Numbered from the stretch's first letter, positions 49,853 to 59,951 are shown. The stretch is 64,000 nucleotides of DNA from JAGWRI01 sp963728785 (GCA_963728785.1 CAVSKV010000002.1:62001-126000); one strand, 5' to 3'. Numbers and translations are program-made. The notes: generated by a model from the sequence alone, not told the origin.

Positions 49853-51852
49853 ACGCGGCGGCCGGGCTCGCGCCCGTCCCGCCGAACCCGAAGCAGCTTC
49901 CGCTGCGCGTCGGTCTCGTCGGCAATCCCAACTGCGGCAAGAGCACGTTGTTCAACGCGCTCACCGGCCGCCGCCAGCGCGTGGCGAACTTCCCCGGCGT
50001 CACCGTGGACCGCGCGGAGGGCGAATACCAGCACGAGCGCGCGGCGGTGTCGGTGATCGACCTGCCGGGCATGTATAGCCTGTCCGCCGAGTCGCCCGAC
50101 GAAGCGATCGCCGTGGATGTCCTGCTCGGCTGCGCCCACGGGGTGGACGCGCTCGACGTCATCGTGCTCGTGGTGGACGCCGAGCAGCTCGACCGCAACC
50201 TGTACCTAACCACGGAAGTGCTGGAACTGGGGCGCCCCACGGTCATCGCGCTCAACCGCGTGGATCGTCTCGAGCGCGCCGGGGTCCAGATCGATGTCGT
50301 CGAATTGATCCACGAACTGGGCGTGGTCGTGGTGCCGGTGGTGGCGACGCGGGGCGAAGGGGTGGATCGCCTGCGCCACGCCATAGCCCGAGCCGCCTCG
50401 CTTCCGCGTCCCGCGCTGACGCTGATGCGCAATGCCGATGCCGATGACGATGGCGATGATGTCCGCGGCGAGGAACAGGAATCGGGGGAGGCGGACCGCC
50501 GCTATCGTTGGATCTCGGAGGTCGTCAACCGCACGGTGACGCGCACGCGACCGCGCACGCGTTCGCTGAGCGACCGGGTGGACGCCGCGGCGCTACACCG
50601 AATCTGGGGGCCGGTCATCTTCCTGGGCGTCATGCTCCTGATGTTCCAGGCGATGTTCAGTTGGGCGCGCCCGCTGGCCGCCGGCGTCCAGGCCCTCGTG
50701 TCGCTGGCCGGCGCCGGCGTGCAGGCGGTGGTGCCGCCGGGTGAGTTGCGCAGCCTGCTCGTGGACGGAGCGCTGGGCGGCGTGGGGAGCGTGCTCGTGT
50801 TCCTGCCCCAGATCGCCATCCTCTTCCTGTTCATCGGTCTCCTCGAGGACTCGGGCTACATGGCGCGGGCAGCGTTCGTGATGGACCGCTACATGCGTCC
50901 CCTGGGCCTCCACGGCAAGAGCTTCATCCCCCTGATCTCGGGGTATGCGTGCGCCGTACCCGCCATCATGGCCACCCGCACCATTCAGCAACCGAAGGAG
51001 CGGATGGCCACGATCATGGTGGTGCCGCTCATCAGTTGCTCGGCGCGCCTGCCTGTGTACACGTTGCTCGTCGGGGCGTTCGTGCCGGCGGTGGCGGTGG
51101 CGGGGGTGATCAGCTTCCAGGGACTCACGATGCTCGGCATGTACCTGCTGGGCACGCTGGCGGCGCTGGGCGCGGCGGCCGTGTTCCGGCGCACGCTGCT
51201 GCGGTCGGACACCAGGGCGCTGATCATCGAGTTGCCGCCGTATTCACTGCCGAACGCGCGCGTGCTCGGCAATTCGGTGTGGCAGCGGGTGAGGCTGTTC
51301 CTGCGCCGCGCAGGCACCGTGATCTTCGCCATCTCGATCCTGCTCTGGGGACTGGCCAGCTATCCGCGGGCCAAGGCGGCGCCGGGACAGACGATCACGC
51401 AGGAGCAGCGGCTGTCCGAGTCGGCGCTGGGGCGGCTGGGGCACGCCATCGAGCCGGCCGTGCGCCCGCTGGGCTACGACTGGAAGATCGGCGTGTCGAT
51501 GATGGCGTCGTTCGCGGCGCGCGAGGTGTTCGTGTCCACGATGGGGACAATCTACGGCGTATCGCGCGACGGCACCGATGCCCACGCGCTCGGCCAGCGG
51601 CTGCGCGAGGAGCGCGACCCGGGCACCGGCCGCCTCGCCTACACACCGCTCATCGCCATCGGACTGATGGCGTTCTACGTGTTCGCCCTCATGTGCACCA
51701 GCACCGTGACCATGACCCACCGCGAAACGGGCGGCGGATGGCGCGGCGCCGGCTGGGCGCTATTACAATTTAGTTATATGCTGGCGCTGGCCTACGCCGC
51801 GGGGTTCGTCATCTATCACGGCGGGCTGGCCTTGGGCCTGGGAGCCGCCTGA
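49849..51852 (+). CDS. feoB: Ferrous iron transporter FeoB
   Basis: This 667-residue GTPase-coupled Fe(II) permease has an N-terminal G domain: P-loop GNPNCGKST, switch region NFPGVTVD, DLPGMYSL and NRVD. A GDI-like region and an acidic insert (DADDDGDD, about 200-208) follow. The membrane part carries the two gate motifs (FIPLISGYACAVPAIMATR and MMASFAAREVFVSTMGTIYG) and about eight or more helices. The acidic insert is a small curiosity. It overlaps feoA and the next small gene. Confidence 0.95.
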   Translation: MNAAAGLAPVPPNPKQLPLRVGLVGNPNCGKSTLFNALTGRRQRVANFPGVTVDRAEGEYQHERAAVSVIDLPGMYSLSAESPDEAIAVDVLLGCAHGVDALDVIVLVVDAEQLDRNLYLTTEVLELGRPTVIALNRVDRLERAGVQIDVVELIHELGVVVVPVVATRGEGVDRLRHAIARAASLPRPALTLMRNADADDDGDDVRGEEQESGEADRRYRWISEVVNRTVTRTRPRTRSLSDRVDAAALHRIWGPVIFLGVMLLMFQAMFSWARPLAAGVQALVSLAGAGVQAVVPPGELRSLLVDGALGGVGSVLVFLPQIAILFLFIGLLEDSGYMARAAFVMDRYMRPLGLHGKSFIPLISGYACAVPAIMATRTIQQPKERMATIMVVPLISCSARLPVYTLLVGAFVPAVAVAGVISFQGLTMLGMYLLGTLAALGAAAVFRRTLLRSDTRALIIELPPYSLPNARVLGNSVWQRVRLFLRRAGTVIFAISILLWGLASYPRAKAAPGQTITQEQRLSESALGRLGHAIEPAVRPLGYDWKIGVSMMASFAAREVFVSTMGTIYGVSRDGTDAHALGQRLREERDPGTGRLAYTPLIAIGLMAFYVFALMCTSTVTMTHRETGGGWRGAGWALLQFSYMLALAYAAGFVIYHGGLALGLGAA

Positions 51853-52013
51853 TGGCCGGCGCGTGGGTCCAGACGGCCCTCGTCGGCCTGGCGCTGGCCG
51901 GCGCCGCGGCCTACCTGGCCCGCCGCGCCTGGATGCGATGGGTTCGTGCGCGGAAGCCGCAGTCCGGCCGTTGCGGTCCGGACTGCGGCTGCGGTGACGA
52001 CGCGGGCTACTGA
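51852..52013 (+). CDS. Small FeoB-associated Cys-rich membrane protein
   Basis: The 53-residue protein has one N-terminal membrane helix (about residues 5-25), a basic stretch, and the Cys-rich tail RCGPDCGCGDD. Its position directly after feoB (TGATG overlap) and layout fit the FeoB-associated Cys-rich family (FeoC-like position), perhaps binding Fe(II). It ends in a 7-bp overlap with the convergent stress-protein gene. Confidence 0.8.
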   Translation: MAGAWVQTALVGLALAGAAAYLARRAWMRWVRARKPQSGRCGPDCGCGDDAGY

Positions 52014-52930
52014 GGCCGCGCCAGGAGCAACGCCCGCGGTCCGCCGCGGAGCACCTTGTCGGCCACACTCCCAAGCACCAACCGCGACATCCCCCGCCCA
52101 TGCGTGGCCATGGCCACCAGATCGGTGGCGTTCGCCGCGGCGGTCTCGATGATCACCTTGGCCGGCGCGCTCTCCGTGCGCACCTCGCTCTGCACGTTGA
52201 GCGTCGGATGCTGGCGGCGCAGCTTGGCGGCCAGACTCGATACGTAGCTGGCTGCGCGCTCGACCATGGCCTGCGTGGCGTCCGACGCGAACTCCTCGGG
52301 CGGCGCGTATGCCACGGCGTACTCCATGGCCGGCATGAAGGCCGGCGCGAACACCGGCTTGACCACCTCGAGCAGTAGCACGTGGGCGCCGGTCAGTTCG
52401 GCCAGGGCCATGGCATGCGGCACGATCTGTTCGGAATACCCCGAGCCGTCGAGCGGCACGAGCATCCGCTTGAACGCGCCGATGGGCTCGAGCACGCCCC
52501 CAGGCGCCTCCTCCGGACGGAGCAGGAGCACCGGTGAGGCCACGCTGTGAACCACGCCGTCTGCCACGCTGCCCAGCCAGGCGCGGCTGAAGCCCGTGCG
52601 CCCATGCGTGGACATCACGAGCAGCGGTGCGTCCTGCGCGCGCAGGTAGTCGCAGATCGCCGAGGCGGGCGGTCCGTCGAGCACCATAGTATGCGCCTGG
52701 AGCCCCGTCTCGTCCTTGACGCCCTTGGCCGTGCGGTACAGATACTCCTGCGCCTCCTCCCGCATCGCCTGATCGAGTGCCAACTGATCACCGAGATCGT
52801 GCACCATGAGCTGATGAGCGCGCACCAACTCGATCTTCGCATGCGCCTGCTCGGCGAGCATGCCGGCGGTGGCCAGCGCGTGCTCGGCCAGTGGCGAACC
52901 GTCCAGCGGAACCACGATCGTGCGGAACAT
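52007..52930 (-). CDS. Tandem universal stress protein (two UspA domains)
   Basis: The 307-residue protein has two Usp domains, about residues 1-150 and 155-307. Both carry the ATP-binding G-x2-G-x9-G(S/T) type motif (GRTGFSRAWLGSVADGV; GRGMSRLVLGSVADKVL). Each starts with a strand and a VPLDGS turn (FRTIVVPLDGS, KRMLVPLDGS). The ATG at 52930 follows GGAGGAGG. It is 32 bp downstream of the CBS gene on the same strand, a typical stress pair. Confidence 0.93.
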   Translation of the reverse strand: MFRTIVVPLDGSPLAEHALATAGMLAEQAHAKIELVRAHQLMVHDLGDQLALDQAMREEAQEYLYRTAKGVKDETGLQAHTMVLDGPPASAICDYLRAQDAPLLVMSTHGRTGFSRAWLGSVADGVVHSVASPVLLLRPEEAPGGVLEPIGAFKRMLVPLDGSGYSEQIVPHAMALAELTGAHVLLLEVVKPVFAPAFMPAMEYAVAYAPPEEFASDATQAMVERAASYVSSLAAKLRRQHPTLNVQSEVRTESAPAKVIIETAAANATDLVAMATHGRGMSRLVLGSVADKVLRGGPRALLLARPQ

Positions 52931-52962
52931 CGGTGCCTCCTCCGCCGTCAGGCGGCCGTGCC

Positions 52963-53583
52963 TCAGGACCAGGGCTCGCGGAACTCCCGGTCGCGGTTGA
53001 ACACGTACGTGCGTCCCTGCACCTTGCGTTCGGCCACAGCGCGTGCGATGTCGGTGGCCGTGACGATGCCCACCAGCGCCCCTTCCTCCACCACGAGCAC
53101 CCGGTGGATGCCGGCCCGGGTCATCAACTCCGCGGCCTGCTCGATCCCGTCGTCGGGCTTGAGCGCCCACAGCCGCCGGCTCATGACCTCGCGCACTTCG
53201 TGCTCCTCGAGCACGTTCCATTCCGGTCCGGCCGCGCTGGCCATGCGCTCGGTGACCTCCGCGCCCGCGTCGTCCCAGAGATCGGTGAAGAACTCGCCCG
53301 ACGGTTCGTTCTCCGCGTCGCTCCTGTCGTCAGGAAGCGGCAGTTCACTCCAGTCGCGCCATTCGGTGTCGCCAAGGTCCTCGCGTTCCGTGGGCACGCC
53401 CGGCTGACTGGCCGCAAAGCCGATCAGGTCGGAGTCGGACACTACACCGACCACCTTGCCCCCCTGGAGCACGGGAGCACCGCTCACGTGCCGGCGTGCC
53501 AGCAACTCCATGGCGTCGCGAAGCGTGGTCATCGGCGTGACGGACACGACGTCCGTCGTCATGATGTTCCGGAGCTTCAGCAT
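52963..53583 (-). CDS. CBS-domain protein
   Basis: The 206-residue protein has two CBS motifs, at about residues 5-60 (NIMTTDVVSVTPMTTLRDAM, GVVSDSDLIGF) and 125-185 (EVREVMSRRLWALKPDD, GIVTATDIARAVAE), separated by an acidic 65-residue insert (EWRDWSELPLPDDRSDAENE). It probably senses an adenosine ligand. The ATG at 53583 follows AGGAGG. It is likely co-transcribed with the stress-protein gene. Confidence 0.92.
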   Translation of the reverse strand: MLKLRNIMTTDVVSVTPMTTLRDAMELLARRHVSGAPVLQGGKVVGVVSDSDLIGFAASQPGVPTEREDLGDTEWRDWSELPLPDDRSDAENEPSGEFFTDLWDDAGAEVTERMASAAGPEWNVLEEHEVREVMSRRLWALKPDDGIEQAAELMTRAGIHRVLVVEEGALVGIVTATDIARAVAERKVQGRTYVFNRDREFREPWS

Positions 53584-53839
53584 GGGCTCCTCCTTCCCCT
53601 CGGGGTGGGTGCGGCGGGCAACGATGCCCGCGGGAGCACATGTAAGATGTCGCCGAGCGCGTCGCGCCACCGTCGGTGGCTGCCCGAGAGCGTGTAGGGA
53701 GAGAACCTGCACCTTGGGGATGTCTCCCTACCAACGGCGGCCATCGGCCGCCCCCGGCGCGGGGGGCGCCGTTCCATCGCGCCTCGCCCATCGTGGCCAT
53801 CTAGACTAAGATGCCTTGAACCCGCTGCCCCACGGTCTC

Positions 53840-55282
53840 ATGTCACCGAACGCGCTCAAACTCCTCGTAGGGATCGTCTACATCGTGCTGGCGATCGGCG
53901 TTTCGGCGCACATCGTCCTCACCAAGGACGACGTCCGCGCGGCAATCGGGTGGATAGGGCTCGTGTGGCTCACGCCGCTAGTGGGCTCGGCGCTGTATTT
54001 ATTCCTCGGAGTCAATCGGATCCGGCGCCGCGCGGGCCAACTGCGACGCGACCGCGCAATGACGAGGGTGACCCGCACCGGGTCGTACGTCCTGCCGCAG
54101 CGGGGCGTGGCAGTCGCCGAGATTCCCGAACGGCTGCGGCCGCTCGCGGTGCTCACCGGGCGCGTGACCGGGGCGCCCCTCCTTGGGGGCAACGCCGTCG
54201 AGCCACTGGAGGGCGGCGACGCCGGGTATCCGGCGATGCTCGAGGCCATCGCGGGCGCGCGCACGAGCGTGGCACTGGCCACCTACATCTTCGACCGGGG
54301 CAGCGTGGCCGACCAGTTCGTGGCCGCGCTGGCGGCCGCGGTGGAGCGCGGCGTCCAGGTGCGTGTCCTGATCGACGGAGTGGGGGCGCGCTACAGTCGG
54401 CCGCCGATCATCGGCGGGTTGCGCCGTCGCGGCGTGACCGTCCACGAATTCCTGCGCTCGGTGCTCCCCTTCTCGCACCCGTACTTCAACCTGCGCAATC
54501 ACCGCAAGCTGATGATCGTGGACGGCGCGATCGGGTTCTGCGGCGGGCTCAACATCCGCGACGGCTGCATGCTGTCCCTCCGTCCGGCGCACCCCACGCA
54601 GGACGTGCACTTTCGCCTTCGCGGACCGGTCGTGCGGCAGCTGATGGCGGCGTTCGCCTTCGACTGGCAGTTCTCGGCGCGCGAGGCGTTGGAGGGCGAG
54701 GCCTGGTTTCCCGAGCTGCCCGCCGACGCCGGCCCCGTGCTCGCCCGCGGAATTCCTGACGGGCCCGACGAGGACTTCGAAGCGATGCTGTTCACCTTCC
54801 TCGGCGCCATTGCGCAGGCCAGGCGGCGCATTCGGATCGTGACGCCGTATTTCCTGCCCGACAAGCCGCTGGTGGATGCGCTCAAGGTGGCCGCGCTGAG
54901 CGGCGTGGAGGTGGAGATCCTGCTGCCGGTGCGGAGCAATTTGCACACGGTGCAATGGGCGCAGGGCGGCCAGCTCGGGCAGGTGTTGGCCGGCGGGTGC
55001 AACGTATTCTTCACGCCCGCGCCGTTCGACCACTCCAAGCTGTTCACCGTGGACGGCGCATGGTCGCTGGTCGGGTCCACGAACTGGGACCCGCGCAGCC
55101 TGCGATTGAATTTCGAGTACGCGGTGGAATGCTACTGTCCGCATTTCGCGGCGCGGCTGGACGCCATGATCGACGCCAAGCGCGATGCGGCGCGGCCATG
55201 GTCGTTGGCTGATCATAGGAACCGCCCGATGCCGGTCAAGTTGCGCGACGGACTGATGTGGCTCGCGCAGCCGTATCTGTAG
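53840..55282 (+). CDS. Cardiolipin synthase-like phospholipase D family protein
   Basis: Two N-terminal membrane helices (about residues 5-25 and 35-57) precede two PLD catalytic motifs. The first is HRKLMIVDG (with NLRN before it), the second HSKLFTVDG followed by GSTNWDPRS. This layout is that of bacterial cardiolipin synthase (ClsA type), which condenses two phosphatidylglycerols. The protein has 480 aa from ATG 53840; a TTG at 53816 is an alternative, and neither has a strong ribosome-binding site. Confidence 0.9.
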   Translation: MSPNALKLLVGIVYIVLAIGVSAHIVLTKDDVRAAIGWIGLVWLTPLVGSALYLFLGVNRIRRRAGQLRRDRAMTRVTRTGSYVLPQRGVAVAEIPERLRPLAVLTGRVTGAPLLGGNAVEPLEGGDAGYPAMLEAIAGARTSVALATYIFDRGSVADQFVAALAAAVERGVQVRVLIDGVGARYSRPPIIGGLRRRGVTVHEFLRSVLPFSHPYFNLRNHRKLMIVDGAIGFCGGLNIRDGCMLSLRPAHPTQDVHFRLRGPVVRQLMAAFAFDWQFSAREALEGEAWFPELPADAGPVLARGIPDGPDEDFEAMLFTFLGAIAQARRRIRIVTPYFLPDKPLVDALKVAALSGVEVEILLPVRSNLHTVQWAQGGQLGQVLAGGCNVFFTPAPFDHSKLFTVDGAWSLVGSTNWDPRSLRLNFEYAVECYCPHFAARLDAMIDAKRDAARPWSLADHRNRPMPVKLRDGLMWLAQPYL

Positions 55283-55380
55283 GCGGATGGTGGTGGGTGC
55301 CGGTCCGCGCGGCGTGCCTCGGCGCCCCCGGAATCGGCGATTCGCCGCTCGCCGCGCTGGCGTCGCAGCCGCGCGTGCTG

Positions 55381-56328
55381 CTACGAGCGATCCTGCGGCG
55401 GATGAAATGCCTTCCGCCGGCGTACGAGAAACCAGATCGGGACGGCCATGGGAAGCGCCATGGCGACGACGACTGCGCGGGAGATACTCGCGACGCGATC
55501 CGCCGCCAGCCCATGCGCGGCCAACGGCATGGCGAGCCGATAGGCCATCATCCGCGCGTCGAATCCCGGGAGCAGCGCGAGGGCGAGCGAGTTGGCGGCG
55601 CCGAAGGAAAACCATGCAATGGCCAGCTGGCGGGCCGGCTGCTGCAACTTGAGCAGCCCCTGCCCTCCCGAGATCTGGACCGCGGCGAAAACCACGTACA
55701 CCAGCGTCGCGTTCCATCCGGTGAGGATCACCCCGAACGCCAGGGCGGCGGGCCGGAACAGCATCGCCGGGATCGTGAGTACGCCGCCGATCAGCATCCA
55801 CCATCCGATGATCGAAACGCTGAGTGGGCGGCCGCCTGGCTCGTCGATAGCCCGCGTCCCCGCCGCGAACGCCGCCTTGGTAGCCGCCGTATTGAACTGC
55901 ACCAGCCACCAGACCCCGATCAGGAGGGGCGCCGCATAGCCGGCCATCATCATCGCGCGCACCGGCATTCCGGGAGGCACGTTGGGGACGGCGCTTGCCG
56001 GCAGCGGCGCCGTGGCCATGAACACCTCACCCATGAGGCTCATCGCCACGAGGAACCCGCCGAACACGAGGACCGAGATCCGTGCCCACGGTCGCAGCCG
56101 GAAGAGGCCGACCGCCGTCCAGACGCCCAACCCGGAGAACGCGACAAGCACGACCACGAACCCGATCATGAGGGGCCTCACCTGGGCCATGTCCGGCGCC
56201 GGTGGCCCTGCCCCGGCCGGCAGTTGCACGAACAGGGCGGCGACCGCTCCCGCCGCGAGAAGCAGCGTGAACGCGCTGCCGAGGACGCAGACGACTGCGC
56301 TGGCGGTCACACCGGCCGGTCGTGCCAT
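55381..56328 (-). CDS. Multi-pass membrane protein of unknown function
   Basis: The 315-residue protein has about eight hydrophobic segments, beginning MARPAGVTASAVVCVLGSAF. The first half has pairs of helices with a short Pro-rich loop (PAGAGPPAPD), and the second half includes GWWMLIGGVLTIPAMLF and ALALLPGFDARMMAY. The tail is basic (RRRKAFHPPQDRS). The start is ATG 56328; the frame stays open far upstream only because of antisense shadow from the next gene. No family was recognised. Confidence 0.7.
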   Translation of the reverse strand: MARPAGVTASAVVCVLGSAFTLLLAAGAVAALFVQLPAGAGPPAPDMAQVRPLMIGFVVVLVAFSGLGVWTAVGLFRLRPWARISVLVFGGFLVAMSLMGEVFMATAPLPASAVPNVPPGMPVRAMMMAGYAAPLLIGVWWLVQFNTAATKAAFAAGTRAIDEPGGRPLSVSIIGWWMLIGGVLTIPAMLFRPAALAFGVILTGWNATLVYVVFAAVQISGGQGLLKLQQPARQLAIAWFSFGAANSLALALLPGFDARMMAYRLAMPLAAHGLAADRVASISRAVVVAMALPMAVPIWFLVRRRKAFHPPQDRS

Positions 56329-56535
56329 AGGGGAATCCTGATGGGGGACGTGGATCGGGGTCGCGCTCAAATCTCGGGGCCGGAGGCGGCCGCCGCCACC
56401 CCCGTGCCCGAGGCGCCGGGGGCCCCGGCCCGGCGCCCCCCGCCGGTGATCTGGCCAGAGCCGCGTCCGGGCTCCATACTCCTCACATTCCTTTCCCCCA
56501 CGCAGACCCATCGCCATTCCACGAGGGCGGTTTCC

Positions 56536-59500
56536 GTGCGCACATCCCTGACCCGTTTCACGCTCGCCATCGCGATTCTCGCGGCCTCTGCTGCGACCGC
56601 AGCCGCGCAGACTTCCGACTTCTATTCGCCAGCCATGCACTGGCGGCAGATCGGCCCGCCGCGGGCGGGCCGCGCCCGCGCACTGGCCGGCGTCCCCAGC
56701 CAGCCCAACGTCTTCTACATCGGCTTCGACAACGGCGGGGTGTGGCGCTCCACGGATTACGGCTCGACGTGGGAACCGCTGTTCGATCAGCAGCCCACGG
56801 GGTCCATCGGCGCGATCGCGGTTGCCCAGTCGGATCCGAACGTCATCTACGTGGGCTCGGGCGCCGGGATTATCCGCCCCGACCTCGCTACCGGCGACGG
56901 CATGTACAAGTCCACCGACGCCGGCAAGACGTGGACGCACCTCGGCCTTCGCAATTCGCAGATGATCGCGATGGTGGACGTCGATCCCAGGAACCCCGAC
57001 CGGCTGTTCGTGGCCGCGCTGGGGCATCCATACGGCCCCAATGACGAGCGCGGGATCTTCCGCTCCACCAACGGCGGCCAGTCGTTCCAGAAGGTGCTGT
57101 ACAAGGACGAGTACACGAGCGGCGCCGACGTGCGCATCGATCCGGTGGACCCCAACATCGTGTACGCCACGCTCTGGCAGCAGCAGCAGGGGTATTCGGA
57201 GAACACGTCGTTCGGCGGCACCGAGGGCGGCATCTACAAGTCCATCGACGGCGGCACCACCTGGAAGCAACTCACCAACGGGCTTCCCGACGTGCTTCAG
57301 GCGAATCTGGCCATCGCGCCCAGCAATCATGACGTGCTGTACGCGACCATCGCCGGCACGGCGCCCCAGGGCGCCGGCCGTGGCGGCCGCGGCGGAGGTG
57401 GACCGACCGGCGTCGTCGGACTGTTCAAGTCCGTGGACGGCGGCGAGCACTGGTTCCGCGCCATCGACGGTCCCAACGGCGATGCGCGCGGCAACCGCGT
57501 GGAGGACCCGCGGCCGCTGGCCCGCATCGGCGGCGGCGACCTGCCGACCATCGCCATCGATCCCACCGACGACAACGTGGTCTACAGCTGCTCCACCGTG
57601 TTCTGGCGCACCGAGGACGGCGGCGCCACGTGGACCGCCGTGCGTGGTGCCCCGGGCGGGGATGATTATCAGAAAACGTGGATAAACCCGGCGCACCCCA
57701 ACATCATCCTGCTCGTCTCCGACCAGGGAGGCGTGGTGTCGGCCAACCGCGGGCAGTCGTGGAGCAACTGGTACACGCAGCCCACGGCGGCCATGTATCA
57801 CGTGACCACCGACGACGCCTTCCCCTACCGCGTGTGCGGCGGGCAGCAGGACTCGGGCTCGGCGTGCGTGGACAGCCGCTCGATGGACGGCGAGATCACG
57901 TTCCACGACTGGCATCCGGTGAACATCCAGGAGTACGGCATCGCGGCGCCCGATCCCGCCGACCCCGACATGGTCTACGGCAGCGGCCGCACCAACGTGT
58001 CGTTGTACAATCGGCTTACCGGGCAGACGACCAACGTGGGCCCCGACATGAGCGGGCGCGGCCCGAACGGCGACACGTACAATCGCAACGTGCGCACCAT
58101 GCCGATTATCTGGTCGCCGGTGGACCACCGCACGCTCTACTACGTGTCGAACGTGGTGTGGCGCAGCACCGACCGGGCGCACAGCTGGACGCGCATCAGC
58201 CCCGACCTGGCGCGCCAGACGTGGCCGGTGCCGGCCAACGTGGGCAAGTACGCGAGCGAAGTCACGCCGAGCCCGCAGGGCGCGATCACCGCCCTCGCCC
58301 CATCGCCGCACGACATCAACACCCTGTGGGCGGGCACCGACGACGGCAACGTGCAGGTCACCACCGATGGCGGGAAGACCTGGCACGACGTGACGCCTGC
58401 CGCGGTGAAGCCATGGACGCGCATCTTCAACATCGATGCCGGACGCTTCGACACGAAGACGGCGTACGTCGCGGCCAACACCATGCGCCTGGACGACATG
58501 AACCCGCACTTCTTCCGCACGCACGACGGCGGCAAGACGTGGACGGAGATCGACAACGGCATGGCGCCGGGCGCCGTGGCCAATTCCATTCGTGAAGATC
58601 CGCGCGTGAAGGGACTGTTGTACGGCGCCACCGACACGCAGGTGTGGGTGTCTTTCGACGACGGCGATCACTGGCGCTCACTGCGCGTCAACATGCCCGC
58701 GATCTCGGTCCGCGACATTCAGGTCAAGGACGACGCGACCTGCCTCTGCTCCGACCTCGTGGCCGGCACGCACGGGCGCGGATTCTGGATCCTGGACGAC
58801 CTGACGCCGCTTCGCCAGGCGGCCGACGTGGCCAAGGCCACGGATGCGTACCTGTTCAAGCCGGCTACCGCACTGCGCGTGCGGTTCGGCACCAACGACC
58901 CCACGCCCTGGCCCCCCGAAGTACCGGCCGGGCAGAACCCGCCGCCGGGCGGCATCGTGGACTACTACCTGACGCACGATGCGGCGGGCCCGGTGAAGCT
59001 CGAGATCCTCGACGAGGCCGGCAAGCTCGTCCGGTCGTATTCCAGCACCGATCCCGTTCTCAACCCCGATCCGGGCGTGGACCCTGAGGCGTACGACAAA
59101 GTCTGCCAGCAGAATCCCCGGGCGGCCGACTGCTCTGTTCCTTTGTACTGGGCCGCCCCGCAGACGTCGATCTCGACGCAAACGGGCATGCATCGCTTCA
59201 GTTGGGACCTGCACTTCAATCCCGTCGGCGACAATGCCGAGCCCAGCGGTGAGGGCGGAGCCGGCGTGGTGCCGCACCGCACGTATCCAAGCGTCAATGC
59301 GCCGTGGGCGCCGCCGGGCCAGTACACGGTGCGGCTCACGGCGGACGGCAAGACGTACACGCAGCCGCTCACGCTCCGGCTCGATCCGCGCGTGAAGACG
59401 TCGCCCGCCGGCCTCACACAGCTCGCCTCGCTGTCGCGCGAGATGTACGACGGCGCGCAGGCGGCCAATGCGGCCTACACTCAGGCGCGTGCCTTGAGCG

Positions 59501-59862
59501 CCGCCCTCGGCCAACTCCAGGGCGCGGACGTCGATGCGTTCAAGAAGGAGGTCGACGCACTGGCGCCGCCGGCGCCGGCGGGTGGACGTGGACGCGGGTT
59601 CGGATTCGGGCGCGGTGGACGCGGCGGTACCGCGCCCGCTACACTGCAGACGCTCTCCGGCACCATGCTCGGCGCCGCGATGGCCATGCAGAACGCCGAC
59701 GTGGCGCCGACCGCCGTGGACATCGCGGCATGCACGCGGGCCCGGGGCGAGTCGCACGACGTGATGGCGCGGTGGAACACACTCAAGACGACCGGCCTCG
59801 CGGCGTTCAATGCCAAGCGCAAGGCCGCCGGCCAGTCGGTGGTGAAGCTGCCTGGCGAATAG
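56536..59862 (+). CDS. Large secreted Asp-box (sortilin/BNR-like) repeat protein
   Basis: The 1108-residue protein has a signal peptide (cleaved near ATAAAQ) and many Asp-box type motifs: STDYGSTW, STDAGKTW, STNGGQSF, SIDGGTTW, SVDGGEHW, TEDGGATW, TTDGGKTW, THDGGKTW. They build one or two beta-propellers (about residues 30-750), as in sortilin/VPS10 and exo-sialidase folds. A C-terminal beta domain (about 770-960) and a helical region with a Gly/Arg-rich stretch (GGRGRGFGFGRGGRGG) follow. The GTG at 56536 has GAGGGCGG upstream. Sialidase activity is not implied. Such proteins often occur in multiple copies in Gemmatimonadota-like genomes; the substrate is unknown. Confidence 0.88.
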   Translation: MRTSLTRFTLAIAILAASAATAAAQTSDFYSPAMHWRQIGPPRAGRARALAGVPSQPNVFYIGFDNGGVWRSTDYGSTWEPLFDQQPTGSIGAIAVAQSDPNVIYVGSGAGIIRPDLATGDGMYKSTDAGKTWTHLGLRNSQMIAMVDVDPRNPDRLFVAALGHPYGPNDERGIFRSTNGGQSFQKVLYKDEYTSGADVRIDPVDPNIVYATLWQQQQGYSENTSFGGTEGGIYKSIDGGTTWKQLTNGLPDVLQANLAIAPSNHDVLYATIAGTAPQGAGRGGRGGGGPTGVVGLFKSVDGGEHWFRAIDGPNGDARGNRVEDPRPLARIGGGDLPTIAIDPTDDNVVYSCSTVFWRTEDGGATWTAVRGAPGGDDYQKTWINPAHPNIILLVSDQGGVVSANRGQSWSNWYTQPTAAMYHVTTDDAFPYRVCGGQQDSGSACVDSRSMDGEITFHDWHPVNIQEYGIAAPDPADPDMVYGSGRTNVSLYNRLTGQTTNVGPDMSGRGPNGDTYNRNVRTMPIIWSPVDHRTLYYVSNVVWRSTDRAHSWTRISPDLARQTWPVPANVGKYASEVTPSPQGAITALAPSPHDINTLWAGTDDGNVQVTTDGGKTWHDVTPAAVKPWTRIFNIDAGRFDTKTAYVAANTMRLDDMNPHFFRTHDGGKTWTEIDNGMAPGAVANSIREDPRVKGLLYGATDTQVWVSFDDGDHWRSLRVNMPAISVRDIQVKDDATCLCSDLVAGTHGRGFWILDDLTPLRQAADVAKATDAYLFKPATALRVRFGTNDPTPWPPEVPAGQNPPPGGIVDYYLTHDAAGPVKLEILDEAGKLVRSYSSTDPVLNPDPGVDPEAYDKVCQQNPRAADCSVPLYWAAPQTSISTQTGMHRFSWDLHFNPVGDNAEPSGEGGAGVVPHRTYPSVNAPWAPPGQYTVRLTADGKTYTQPLTLRLDPRVKTSPAGLTQLASLSREMYDGAQAANAAYTQARALSAALGQLQGADVDAFKKEVDALAPPAPAGGRGRGFGFGRGGRGGTAPATLQTLSGTMLGAAMAMQNADVAPTAVDIAACTRARGESHDVMARWNTLKTTGLAAFNAKRKAAGQSVVKLPGE

Positions 59863-59893
59863 TCTCCACGGGCGCCCTATTTTCGTAGTATTC

Positions 59894-59941
59894 CTGTCCA
59901 ACTGTCCAACTGTCTAACTGTCTAGGTGTCCTACCGTCCTA
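59894..59941. repeat. 8-bp-period tandem repeat, six units
   Basis: CTGTCCAA, CTGTCCAA, CTGTCTAA, CTGTCTAG, GTGTCCTA and CCGTCCTA form a degenerate tandem repeat of exactly 8-bp period. It lies between the Asp-box gene and pepT, ending 10 bp before the pepT ATG. It resembles, on the opposite strand, the repeat at 49339-49362. Confidence 0.8.
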
Positions 59942-59951
59942 TTCCTCAGCC

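Noticed and set aside
55381..58671. Minus-strand open frame of 1096 codons
   Set aside because: Only its last 315 codons (from ATG 56328) look like a protein. The rest is antisense to the Asp-box gene and has shadow composition.
59894..59941. Possible CRISPR-like array
   Set aside because: The repeat is a simple 8-bp tandem run without spacers, and no cas gene is in the window.
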